The position numbers were made by a program, and so were the translations under genes. The notes under the pieces were generated by a model that saw only the letters and a list, made by a program, of their open reading frames with translations, did no database searches and had not been told where the DNA came from. Shown piece by piece: positions 35,532 through 46,924 of a stretch of 64,000 nucleotides of DNA. The stretch's first letter is position 1; every line of letters starts with the position of its first letter. The stretch comes from Lycorma delicatula. Its lineage: Eukaryota > Arthropoda > Insecta > Hemiptera > Fulgoridae. The stretch spans positions 196,738,034 through 196,802,033 of the forward strand of contig NC_134456.1 of assembly GCF_047948215.1 (NCBI RefSeq), given 5' to 3'.

Positions 35532-36073
35532 TTAACTTTCTTGTGAATACGATAACTACCGTAATTTTGCGCCCATCAATTTCAATTTAAAACATAACGA
35601 CTCAAAATCTCAGTCGAGTTTGGGCAAATTCAGACCATAACGGTGGAAATGGGGTCTTTTACTAAAAAAAAAAAAAAACAAAGTATCGCAATAACTTTAT
35701 TATTAAGTAGATTATGGAATTCGTATAAAGTTCCTGCTATTCTTTGGATTAGAGCTTAAACATATTTAAATAAAGGTTTTTGATATCATACCTACCTTAA
35801 TAGGCACAATATCGAATCGATTTAAAGTGGACACTAGTCCTCTAAACATTACCTAAAACTTTTGTCTCAAACAAATTTTTATTAGAGCAACCCTTACGGC
35901 AATTGTAAGAAGATGGGGCTTGTATGCTAAACCTGTGAAACCTTTATTCAAGTGCAAACATTGCCGTATTGAGTAAATTTGAAGTTTTCTTAACTTTAAG
36001 GTAGAATTCTTTTTTATCCCCTACTTAGCACCGGTGAAATCTACCTCCGCCTTCCGGCGTGCCGAAAGGGATT
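35380..36073 (+). repeat. Microsatellite-linked repeat with a 3' hairpin
   Basis: A block less AT-rich than its neighbours that embeds a (CT)n(AT)n microsatellite (35490-35530). It runs to a short GC-rich hairpin, CCTTCCGGC-GT-GCCGAAAGG at about 36051-36070, followed by a T run. A long non-coding body ending in a GC hairpin before a T run, with an internal microsatellite, is typical of Helitron-related non-autonomous elements. The classification is inference from structure, since no second copy is in this window. The frame at 35345-35590 is interrupted by the microsatellite and is not a gene. Confidence 0.4.
35490..35530. repeat. Compound (CT)n(AT)n microsatellite
   Basis: About 15 CT units followed by five AT units. 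Confidence 0.9.
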
Positions 36074-37057
36074 TTTTTTAATCTTTTAAAATAACAGATT
36101 CACTGAGCGATAAAACAGGTTGTTCATTTCATTATGTTGGTTTATCTACAAATAATAACAAAGAAATGTGATTTAATTTTCATTATAATTTCAAATTCGT
36201 ATATATAACACTTGGTAATGTTTGTCAGGTATTAATATTGTTTGAAACAATTATGTACTCGTAACGATGATTGTATCAATTATTATTAAAACATAATTTA
36301 TAACTGTATGTAGGTTTATTTATTAATAATATATAAAGCTTACTTGTAAATCCTCGAAACACCTACATAATCATGCACGCTCAATGTTTTATCCATAATA
36401 AATATACGTTTAAGTTTTTTATCAAGTGTAAATGAAATATGCATTGTAAAGGTCTACATGTTGAAAATGAAAACATACGGAAATAATACAAATACTGCCT
36501 TTTAATTGAAATGGAATTTATTAAATACGATTATATTTCAGAATTGACAATTAATTATGCATTTCAATAAAATTTTGAGAAAAATATTTCATTTAATTAA
36601 ATATTTAACAGTGCAATATTTATTTAACAGATATTTTTGTTTATATAATGAATGATAATCGTTATTTGATTTTTAAAATGACATAAAAAATCGTCCGTTT
36701 TATTTTTAAAAAAATAAAATAATTAATTTTAGCCAATACAATCATGTAATAATTTACATTTCAAAAAATAAATTAAATAATTTTAATGAAATTCACTTTC
36801 AAGAATTCAAATGAAAAATTTCTACAACTTGAAAAACTAATATTTTGTTAACCCTTAATTAGGCGCAAAATTGAAAAAAATGTAATTGAAATAATGTTTG
36901 AACATTTGGAAAGCAAATTTTTGTTTAGTAATTTTATTAATTTAAGATATATTTAGGCCTACACAAAATACTAATCTGTATAAAAATAATTCTTCGTTTA
37001 AAATGTAAGCACAGGTAAGGAACCTGCGAATAACAATACAAAGTTTACTCGGTTTTT
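36074..37057. other. AT-rich spacer, no gene seen
   Basis: Low-complexity A/T sequence throughout, no structure of note. Confidence 0.55.
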
Positions 37058-37580
37058 ACTTCCTTGTACGAAGTAAAGGAAGTATTGTGATCGCGACAAA
37101 TTTCGTTTTCAGATTTCAACGGAAATATCCATTTTGACCGTTCCTGAATCCATTTTGAATAGTTTCGGCGTGACGTCTGTATGTACATATGTATGCGTGT
37201 ATGTATCTCACATAATTCAAAAACGATTAACCATAGGATGTTGAAATTTTGGATTTAGGACTGCTGTAACATCTAGTTGTGTGCCTTCTCTTTTGATTGC
37301 AATCGATTGAACCAAAAGTAACCCAAAGAGCCCAAAATCCAAAAAATTTCGATTTTGGACCTTTTCTTACTACAGTAATAAGCTCTCATTGAGAGCTTTT
37401 CAACGACTAAGTGGTACTTATTTTCATTGGTTCCAGAGTTATAGCCAAATAAAATTTTAATTAATGAAATATTTGGATCTTAGGGGAAGGCACATCGGTT
37501 CGAAACCGGTTTCATCTCCTCTTTTTTACCTTTTTTTTTTAATTTAAATATATTGATTTATTAATTAATCAATATTATTA
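37058..37580 (+). repeat. Family A repeat, copy 5 (intact start hairpin, 3' end missing)
   Basis: The start hairpin ACTTCCTT-GTACGAAGTA-AAGGAAGT is perfect, followed by ATTGTGATCGCGACAAATTT. The body has TTGAAATTTTGGATTTAGGA, ATTGCAATCGATTGAACC and the B-box-like CGGTTCGAAACCGG (near 37498-37510, here palindromic). It fades after the AATATATTGATTTATTAATT block, so about 120 bp of the far end is absent. Confidence 0.85.
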
Positions 37581-40500
37581 AGAAATATACCGTTTAAAAA
37601 TTTAAACATACAAAAATAAATCATTAAATTTGAAGTCTAAAAGATAAGTGAAATACCAATAAATGTTGGTTTTCTATTTATCTGCTCAAGTATCAATTCT
37701 GAATGTATTAAAAGTTTGTTTTTTAACTTTTAGGTGGATTTGGTAGTGGCTCTGGATGATTAATTCTAGATTACATAACAATTTAAAAATTTTCTACTGG
37801 AGCGGGTCTTACGATACCAAGGATATGAATGCTGGATGCTTTTAAGAACGATAGTATCATATTCAATGTTGCTGCCTCTTGGATGTTGCTGTCTCTTGGT
37901 ATAATACACTTATTTTTTACTGATGCACTCATACGTTACGATTTTATTCCCATATTGTTTAAATTCAATTATGACCCTTATCATAGTCCAATATGAAATA
38001 AAAATGGATTAACCTATTATTTTTTTAATTAAATAAAAAAACAATATTGAATTCCAGAACTTATTACATCTAAATTAAAATGGAAATATATTCACCGAAA
38101 AAATATATAGTTCACTGTATGCGCACAATATATAATTATTTATGTAGTTAATTAAAAAGATTTCGTAATAGGCATTTTCTTCTTTTTTTTTTAGCTTTCG
38201 AATTAAAAAAGGAAGAAAGTGCGAGTATTTACAACAGTAATGCTACTGTTGCGTATAAATTGTCGCTTTCCGGAATATCTTTCTTTTTTTCCGAGATAAG
38301 GGCGTTAATGTTTACTGAATCCTGTTAAGCCACATCCCGCTGGTGCTTCATTTTAAAAAGTGTTAGGTACCGGAGGTAACAAAGGTTTAAAACGTTTCTA
38401 TGTCGTATAGTCAAACTTACAGTAAGTGAGTATGGAAAAAAATAGAATCCCAAATTCCCAAATTACCATACGGAAAAAATATGTGAACGATTCAAAAAAA
38501 ATCGGACTTGTTTGTTATTGTGAAAATTATGATTTTGTATTTTCAAAAATTAGATTAAAATATTTGGGTAAGTTTTCATGCAATCAACTTATATTATCTT
38601 CCTATAAGTTATCTCTAGAAAGGAATATGTTGCGTACTACAATTTTTAAAAACAGGAATAGCATTAATCATAAATCAAAATATTTTTAATTATATTGACA
38701 ACACTGAAATATTTTAATTTCTATTTATTAAGATTAAAAATTGACAGCGAAACGAAAAATCTTTCTTTGTATTATCCTTTAAATACGTTATTACAGTAAT
38801 TTGAATTTCACCACTTAAAACAATGTATTCTAATTCTCATTTATAGCCAGGTTCTTTTTACCACTTTCTAAAATTAAATTGTCTTTTTTTTTTGCCACTC
38901 CTTTTGTGATTTTCTGTATCTTTTTTTAACTGCTTTTATTTCTTTTCCATCTCCCATCAAAGCTTTTCAAATTTGTTGGCAAAGATTGGAATGAATATTA
39001 CGGTAATTAATAAATAAAACAAATTAAGCATAATTTTCAATTCAATTATTATTGAAATCAAATTTTTACCATTTGTAATTAAGTTGTCGTTTGTAAAGTT
39101 TGTTTTGGAAGTACTTTTCTCGGTACATTTTTCTTTGTTTGTACTAGTCCATTTTTTGCGTAATGCTACATCTGACAAAATTACAACACCATTTTAAAAT
39201 TATCTTCATTTTTCAAAACGTTATTACAGCCAAGTGCTCAATACTTATACGAGAATTTACATATCTAAAATTAATTTTTTTAAATTTTGATAAATAAGAT
39301 AAATATTCTAAAGTAATCTGACAATCATATATATAAATATTCTAATAATTTTAAAGTAAAGTAATCTTATCTAATCACGAACGCGAAAAACAAACGGCGG
39401 ACTAGATTAGAGGCAAAAAAAATCATAACAAATTTCTACTATTAGCACCAGCATCTGGTGTAATATAACCCCCATTGTTAGATAGTCACGATAGTCATTC
39501 AGCACCGTTTAAACGGATAGAAAGCCTTCCACTAGCTCAGGAACGGGTTCTTGTCAGTTGATACCTTACTCATGATTTATTTTTATTTTGAAGAATTATG
39601 CTATGTCTATTTTTTTTTAATTTGCAGTGATGCTGGTAATGAATATCTACAGTCTTGAAGTAAGTATAAATGTACGTTATCTGCCCAATTTTCTGTTGAC
39701 CAATGAGTCCCTCTAAACTCCATAAAAACTTCCAAAAACATTTCTTTGATATTGGTTTTAATTCTGATTAAGATTCATATTTATAACTTGTTGAAGGCTT
39801 ATCTCTTTTTTATGGGACAAAGCCGGATGAATGGTTAGTTTTCTATTACTTTAGAATGGTAAATTTCATTGTAAAGATTACCTTGAATTTTTAACCGTAT
39901 TCTAAAAATAAACAAGTTTACAATTCAATACATAAATACCAGTTTTATATTCAATTTATTATTCAATCCTTGCTTTTCAACAAATAGACAAAAAAACAAA
40001 GGTCAAATTTGTCGGTTTCTTTTTAGTCTTTGTATGTTGAAAATTGTCTTATCGTTTTTCAGATAATTTTTTCGTTATTTTCTTTATTTTTTTATTTTTT
40101 ATTGTAATGATTCGTTTTTATTTTGTAAAACAGGTTCCACCATTGGTCGTGTTGGAATTCTTTTCATATAACTAAATTAGAAAATTTTTTAATTAAAAAA
40201 ATATGTATCACCTTCACAAGTCATAGATCACCGTTTTACCATTTACTCATGAAAAAAAGTAATAGGAAAAAAGAGTGAAAGTATAACATATATTTATCCG
40301 TTCCAAAGAGCCAAAGCACAGGCACGGTAGTAGTCATTTAGTCTCAATTATAGACTCCATTTTTTTTCAAGTCGTAGATATCAAGTATTTGTTTCTTGCA
40401 ACGAACTCTTTTTGATATTCTCAGCAGATTTTGTAGGCACATCGTTAACTAAAGTAAGAATAAAAAGTGTAAAATAGATTGTAAAACTATAAAACTGACT

Positions 40501-40689
40501 CAAACGATATTTAAAAGAAAAAACAATGATTTTATAATTCTTCTTTATTAACATTTGAAGTTTTTTAAAATAAAAATTAAAGGATAGTATGTTGGTAGTT
40601 ATTATTAATTTACAAGAGGTTGTGTTAATATCGACGTAGGAAGAAGTGGTTTTTAGAAGCTACCATAATTCTCACCGTTATTCTTGGTT
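37581..40689. other. AT-rich spacer, no gene seen
   Basis: No recognisable element. Frames at 38426-38689 and 38957-39178 are open by composition (Lys, Asn, Ile, Phe rich) and match nothing I know. Confidence 0.5.
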
Positions 40690-41240
40690 TTGTTACAATT
40701 TTTGTGTTTCGTGCGTGTATGCTTATATACTTTCAGGTATGCTTATGTGTGTTTTTCTTAGGTTTTTAGTGTTTTCCGTGCATGGTCCCGCGCGCCAAGT
40801 GGAATAATTTTTTGTCGTCCTTAAATCCCTATTTAACCTATTACTATAACCTACCTATTTCTATCCCATCTAGCGCTGTAGCAGAACTATAGCTGTAGAA
40901 GGGAAAGTATTACCATCGGTCAAATTTGGGAATATGCGGTTTACACCGGATCTTGACGTCTTGAGAAGTAAGGAACCCAAAAAACCAAAAAACTGGGTGA
41001 AAATTTTCCGGGGGTTTGTATGTAGCCTACTTGTGTGTTCGGTGTCGTACTCTAAATCACCTTATATCTCCAGAACTACTGGACCGATTTTGATCAAACT
41101 TTGTCAGAATGCTTCTATATGTGTTGCATTGATGCCATTAAATTTTCAATTAAAAGTTCAAGGGGGTGAGGCTGTAGAGCAAGGTCACCCTCGTCACGAG
41201 ATTTCGCCAAATTATGGTCTTATTTTTCTTAGGCACATTT
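40690..41240 (+). repeat. Probable interspersed repeat, class unknown
   Basis: A less AT-rich block containing TTTGGGAATATGCGGTTTAC and TCCAGAACTACTGGACCGAT followed by TTTGATCAAA. Sequences like the latter recur near the ends of insect mobile elements, including Helitrons (general knowledge, not checked). The 109-codon frame at 40934-41263 reads through both motifs and ends in the next element, so it is unlikely to be a gene. Confidence 0.35.
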
Positions 41241-41345
41241 TTTTTTTGTCCTCAGTCATTTGATTAGTTTGATGCAGCTCTCCAAGATGTCCTATATAGT
41301 GGCAGTCGTTTCATTTCGGTATACCCCCCTATATCCTACAGGCCA
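41241..41345 (-). mobile_element. LINE 3' terminal stub (RT C-terminus plus poly-A)
   Basis: On the minus strand, about 41330-41265 reads GYTEMKRLPL followed by RTSWRAASN, then a stop and a short A-rich tail (T run at 41238-41250). The pattern EMKRLA-x-DR-x-SWR-xx is the usual last line of a LINE RT protein common in insects. Only about 30 codons remain, consistent with extreme 5' truncation. It interrupts the preceding repeat. Confidence 0.55.
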
Positions 41346-42439
41346 TTTCTTAACAATTAAAAACTAAGATATTTGCAAAAAAACATTTTGCAAAATCGCG
41401 CCCCACTCCAAAAAATGCTCTAAACAGTGACTAAGTTGGTATACTGAGTCAATAGTACCTTAAACCACACAAGGAGCGCTAGTGTAGCAACGATGTGTTA
41501 AATTAAGTTGTGTGTGTATGCGTGTGTAAACTGTGTGACGGAAAAGTCCTACAACTGTGTTGTCAGCTTTCTTTTATTCTTTACAATATTTTTTCATTTT
41601 ATTTTGCTTCAGCTTAACAATTTTCATTAGTATATTTCGTTCTAGACAGTCTTAAACTATTAATCTGCCACGTGCTGGTTATAGGTTAGGCTTCCCAACA
41701 CCATCCGTTCTATTCACTAGACCATGTCTAGCAGTGTCCTTGCTCACCAACACTTACCCTTACTATTTAACTATTTCCCTTTTTTCTTCTGTCTATTCTT
41801 TTATTAATCCTGCATTTATATACTTCATTTTATCTACTCTTTTTCTCTTATTAGTTTTTTCTTTTCGTTTCTAAACCTCTCTTCTTCGTGACGTAGTCCA
41901 AGGGATGCTTTCCGTTGTTATCCGATAATCTAGTTAGCAGAATAATGACGCGTTGTGATTTTAGGTTTACTGTTCGGTCTTGGTGTGCTAGCCAGTGCCC
42001 TGGCATCCTGCTGCCTTACATTTTTGATTTTATCCATTATACATGCGGTGGGAGTTGTATAGTTTAAGCCTTGTTCAAATCCCTCCAGCATACCTTTATG
42101 GGTATAAATTTCTGTCAAAATATTTTACTGTAATATTTCAAACTGTATACGCGATTGTTGTTAGACATTCTAACAGCTAACCCCTTTTTCCCTTTTCTCC
42201 CTCGTTCTCTCTTTTCTCACTGCCTCATCTTTTTAACTAAATAACCTCTTACCAAATTAAATAAATAAACATTGAAATAAAAACTGTATAAAATTAAAAC
42301 ACTTTAACAAAAATTAATAAATTATTTAACTATTTCATTTAAACCAAATAATAATTAATTGAAAGTAATAAATCTAAAAAAGCTAATTTAAATAATTAAG
42401 ATATAATATATATCATATAAACAAAATGTCTAAATATGC
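41346..42439. other. Mixed AT-rich and pyrimidine-rich sequence, no gene identified
   Basis: About 41600-42200 is T/C-rich and less AT-rich than usual. It could be the UTR of a retroelement. A minus-strand frame at 41930-42118 (62 codons) shows no family pattern. About 42240-42430 is A/T only. Confidence 0.35.
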
Positions 42440-43990
42440 TTCAGATGAGACAAGATCATACCAGGCAGTAGGTATTAAAACCGTTATCTCTAGCTTGGTA
42501 TCGCAGATCAAGACCCTGCCCGTCGTGTACCCACCTACACAAAGCGGCTGATGACCTTCTTCCGTTCAAGGGATCATATGTGTTGTCAGACCAAAAGGAA
42601 CAGTAGAAGTTGCTACCCAAATAGCAACGAGCGACGAGCATCGTTTTCTTATTTCACACGGGATGGCAGATGACGAGGTTGTGGGTCTTGTCTGTATGAG
42701 GTAGCCAGCGGATTGCTTGAGAACATGAAGCTCGTGAAGCAATCCGTTTGCAATTAGCATAAGGCGGATACAGTTGCGGTCATCGATTTAGCGACCAACA
42801 CGAAGGATATTCCTGGTTAAAGGGATCCTGGCGAGAGTCTTCTATGTGCAGAAGGTCTTCACCAGGATCCCCTGGCTTCGGCCACTCGTTTCGGGAGGGG
42901 GGCTGAATCACAAACTTTATAAACTCCAAGGAGAGCAAGGAACTGGCTGTCAGGGGGCAGAAAAAACTCTCCAAAAACGTGGAAACGTTAGATACGGTCA
43001 GGCTGGGTGTCAGACTCCCATCCGATAAGATTGGGCTGATCATGGGCGATTGGTGTACGGAGCGATTGGGCTGATCGTGTGATTGTCTGCATCATAGAAA
43101 AGCATGCAGGAGAGAATTTGGCGTACTTACCCCAGAGAAAATAACTGGAACTATGCTACAAATCAAACGATCGTGGTCCACAATGTTGGTTAAGATCATT
43201 CAAACCAAGTCAGCGGAAGATGGGACCTGCGTCAGGGAGCACTTGCAATGTGAGTTGATTACTGGGCCAATTACGATGGAAAGTGTTGTGGGCCGTATGT
43301 TGGCGAATGAGGTACAATTCCATGCTATATCTGATTTTATCACATGGGTCCTTCAACAGAATAATAGGGCTGCTGGGGAAACGAGGGGATGAGGGACATC
43401 TCCCTGCTGAGCTGCTGTTCGTTTGTGCATGCACAGATGGGTAGCAGTGATGAGACACGGAGACTCTTCCGTCCTCTTGTATAAAAGACCGTAGTTACGA
43501 CAAGAATGCTCTTTTGGGTGTTTGAGGCAAACAGGGCATAAAGATCGAGTCCCGGCTCTTAGGGTGGGGGAACAGCAACCACACAGTCGGGCCTGGTAAC
43601 GCTACTCTGGGATTTAAAGGCAGGCATTATTAGTTAAGATCCAGCCGACTTGTTAGAGTAAAAGGACACTGCCCCGGATTGTGTTATGCTTCACTGTGGA
43701 CTCCAATTCGGGGGAGAGAGAAGAAAAAAAAATTAGTGGAAGATCTACTTCTGAGTCAACCTTGGGGCAGAGGTTGACTCAGGTAAAAAAAAAAAAAAAC
43801 ACGCAGGATCCCGATAATTCGAGGTGAGGGTTCAGCAAAGGAGGTGTGATGGTGGCAAGACACATGGGTGCTGTGATAATACCATAAGTTGAGCCCGGCA
43901 TCCCATGTTGTAGAAGGGGAAGAGTTTTAGTGGGTAGACCCGCAAAGGGGAATCTTACACTACTATGAGGTACGAGAATGTTTCCCCTCC
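42440..43990 (+). mobile_element. Internally deleted R1-clade-like LINE
   Basis: A GC-richer plus-strand island. The 3' part has an ORF2 C-terminus (43067-43392) and about 600 bp of tail with TTGTGTTATGCTTC near 43680, GTTGAGCCCGGCATCCCATG near 43896 and a CCCCTCCACCAACG end near 43984. The tail resembles, in order and motif, the minus-strand tail at 13085-13560. The 5' part (42440-43060) reads in fragments such as GLLENMKLVKQSVCN and KADTVAVIDLATNTKDIPG and might be ORF1. No endonuclease or RT is seen, so about 3 kb is missing. Confidence 0.55.
43067..43392 (+). pseudogene. R1-like ORF2 C-terminal fragment
   Basis: One open frame reads SCDCLHHRKACRREFG, then LTPEKITGTMLQIKRSWS and, 30 residues on, ITMESVVGRMLANEVQFHAI followed by SDFITWVLQQNNR before the TGA at about 43390. 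The second block aligns with the end of the minus-strand fragment at 13562 (FMTNIYNFTAVSGFITSVLR) and with the V-x-x-ML-x-x-x-x-W/F-x-A-V/I-x-x-F/I pattern of R1 ORF2 C-termini. The first block has a similar layout. The Cys/His residues before it may be remains of the C-terminal zinc cluster. Opposite-strand frames here are shadows. Confidence 0.5.
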
Positions 43991-44653
43991 ACCAACGAAA
44001 AAAAATTATTTATTTGGCCCCGAGTTTTCAACGTCAAATTTTAAATAATAATTGAGAACGTGTAGCTTTTCCTTTTACTGCCGTTTTTTTTCTAGTTTGT
44101 ATTTTGTTAGAAAAAAATTCAGTTTTTTATAAATTTGTGGAGTGGGATAAATACTCTTAGAAATATAAACTGTTATAAAATATAATAGAAAATATTGTTT
44201 TCATTTTATGATGATATCTACGAATAACTTTCTATTAATATGGACTGCTCAAAGAGATACATTTGTTTGTGACTGATAAGGATTAACATTTGCTGCAAGA
44301 CAGGCTTTACCGTAAAGATCATTCGTTTGAGGGATATTGTTTTGGCTCATGGAAAGGGGATATTTATGGCCAAAATTAATTAAATGGCTAGGAAGCAGAA
44401 GCTTATTAGAATATTATTATTATTGTTATTAATACAATAATAATAAAACATACACGCGCCCGCGCGAAAATATTGGTATAATTATTGAGATTTCAATATC
44501 GAAGATTAAAAATATTATTGCAATTAAGAAGAAGTGGGTGGAAAACGATTTACGTGTGTTTTATTATTGTTATATATATATATGTATTTTAAATTAGGTA
44601 CTTGTAAATTTGAAAATTTGAATAAATATCATGAATGGAAATAATTTCTACTA
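43991..44653. other. AT-rich spacer, no gene seen
   Basis: Includes a short CACGCGCCCGCGCG run near 44453-44466, unusually GC-alternating for this DNA, and an (AT)n stretch near 44572-44584. No coding signal. Confidence 0.45.
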
Positions 44654-44862
44654 TTTTTTTTTTTTTTTTAATAATAAATTAATTCACTACAGAAGCTCTT
44701 TTCGTAAGATTCCGGAGTGAATTAATCTATTACTTGTACAGAAGAATATGAAAATGGGAATTTTGTAGCGTATGAAAAATGACTTGCCCGACTCGGATTC
44801 GAATCCGAGACCTCCGGATACATGGCCATGACGATGCCACTCTGCCATGGAAATCTGCGGTT
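44654..44862 (-). mobile_element. tRNA-derived SINE, diverged copy
   Basis: The minus-strand head at about 44855-44785 reads ATGGCAGAGTGGCATCG (A box) and CGGATTCGAATCCGAG (B box within a perfect T-arm-like palindrome). A body with GCTACAAAATTCCCATTTTC and a poly-A (T run 44654-44669) follow. The layout matches the SINE at 21575-21735. A true tRNA gene is unlikely because the ends do not pair into an acceptor stem. Confidence 0.65.
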
Positions 44863-46924
44863 TTTAATTAATTTTATTAATTAAAATATTATAATACATG
44901 AGAACATGCAGACAGTGGCAATCATAAGAGTTAACAGTACAACAAAATCGCTGCTCGTAAGAAAATCATGGAAATTACCTGCTTTCTTAAAACGACTTGA
45001 TTTTAACTCAAACCTCGAAAAAATATATAAACAGAAATTATAAGTTTTTCTATTTTGTTGAAATGGAAATTTTTATGGTAAATCTGTTCATAAAAACATT
45101 TTTTTAATTTTATTTATTTTTGTGTTTCTTTCCATATTAACTTGGTAAAATTATAACGTTGGTAAACATGTAAGTATCAGTATTGGTAAACATTTTAACC
45201 TTCGCAATATTTATTAATATCAGTTGTATCAGTTCTTATTCTCAGTAGCCTTTTCAATGTTTTTATTTAAAAAATCCTATCTTACCTCGTTCCAAGTGTA
45301 ATATCCAAGATAAATACTAATTGATTCGGACAGTATTTGGTATTTATTTCTTTTGGTATATATTTCCGTTATTACTGCATTCTTACCTACTACTTTAGCT
45401 ACTGTACTATTTTCTATTATTATTATGTTCCCATTGTTTTAAACGGCATAATTCATCTAAGAGCTCTTTTACAAAATTTATGCTGACGATTTTATATGCT
45501 ATTATTGATTTCAATATTATTTTCATTTACTCCCAAACTCTAATATACCGTTATTAAAATTAGTCTTACTTTGTATTACTTTATTATCATAGGAATATAG
45601 AAAAATTTCTCAAATTTTGATTTTATACACATAAAATAAGTGTGGATAATATATGCATGAATAGGGTTATTTTACTTTACGTAATTCTGGATTACTGGAA
45701 AATAAAAACTATATAGTGGTAAAGTATAATTGGACACAATATTATTTTTTTCCCGTATATCCATCTCTCAATTTAACTACATTTACTTCACGATCATGGG
45801 TATATTAGCTTATAAGCTTGTAGCTTATGGGTTTACAGCTCATAGTATTAGTCAGAAAGGTTACGCTAATCTAAATACGTTCTACCTGATGTAAAGACAC
45901 AACCACATTTTATCAAATTATAAAACTACAATCAATAAATGTTTCATGTTCACTACATAATACACTTATACAAAATGAATACCAAACAGAATTAACTACA
46001 GCGTGCATAAAAGTACTGTACGTACTTGGTATAATAACGTTTTTTGGAATAGCAATTTATTTTTTGAAACAAAAAATTGAAAGAGAAAAGATTAAACAAG
46101 TAAATGAAATTTCAGGACGAATAATTTCTATTTAAAGAATAATTTTGTAACTGTTAGATACAATGTAAGCAATAAATAAACAAAAATAGCTGTAATTTGA
46201 TAAACCTGAATATTATTATTCAGAAAATTATTTAATTAATGTTGAGTTAAAATTTTCAATCCAAACCCGCCAATAAAACAGTTTCGTACTTGGGTCTATG
46301 AATTTAGCCCCTCAGACTTATTTAATAAAATTGCGGTTAGAATTTTGACAATGGCAAAAAAACTAATATTTATAAAGTAGATATTTCTATAGTCATAATT
46401 AATTAATTAGTCATAATTAAGTATTTTTAGATATATTTTTTTAAATTTAGCTATTGTCTTCATTAAAAATAATATCCTTTTGTTATATAAAATTCAAATA
46501 AATCAGTTCAACAAATGAAATTGATAGATGATAATTTCAAAATTATAAGTTTTACTATTGATTAAAATTAGTTATTTCATATGTAGTTGATTTTGGAAAT
46601 TTAATTTATTTCATTGAAGTAAGACTTGTAGGCAGAGAAAATGAAAATATTAATATTATGAAATTTATTTTCAAATTATTTTTCTGAATAAGAAATTAGA
46701 TACATTATACCAACTAAGCTGAAAAAATCGTGAAGGGGATGAGACGAAGGAAAAAGTTCCTGTAGAACCTTTTCCTTCGTTGAATTCGCTGCAATCCATA
46801 AGTTCCATTTGTTTTATTACGTTTCATATCAGAATTGATTCAATAGTATTTTTGTAATAGTTACTCTTGCAAAAAACCAAATATTTATTTATTAAAAGTA
46901 TTTAACATTTTACTCAACTAATTA
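44863..46924. other. AT-rich spacer, one hairpin, no gene seen
   Basis: Low-complexity sequence. The only strong structure is the hairpin at 46744-46780. Confidence 0.5.
46744..46780. repeat. 16-bp hairpin with 5-nt loop
   Basis: ACGAAGGAAAAAGTTC (46744-46759) pairs with GAACCTTTTCCTTCGT (46765-46780), one mismatch, loop CTGTA. It is shorter than a typical microRNA precursor arm. Confidence 0.75.

Noticed and set aside
38426..38689. 87-codon plus-strand open frame as a small gene
   Set aside because: Lys/Asn/Ile-rich composition in an AT desert, with no family match and no promoter or splice context.
44785..44862. tRNA gene candidate (minus strand) with a palindromic T-arm-like B box
   Set aside because: The ends do not pair, and layout matches the SINE with a poly-A tail at 44654.
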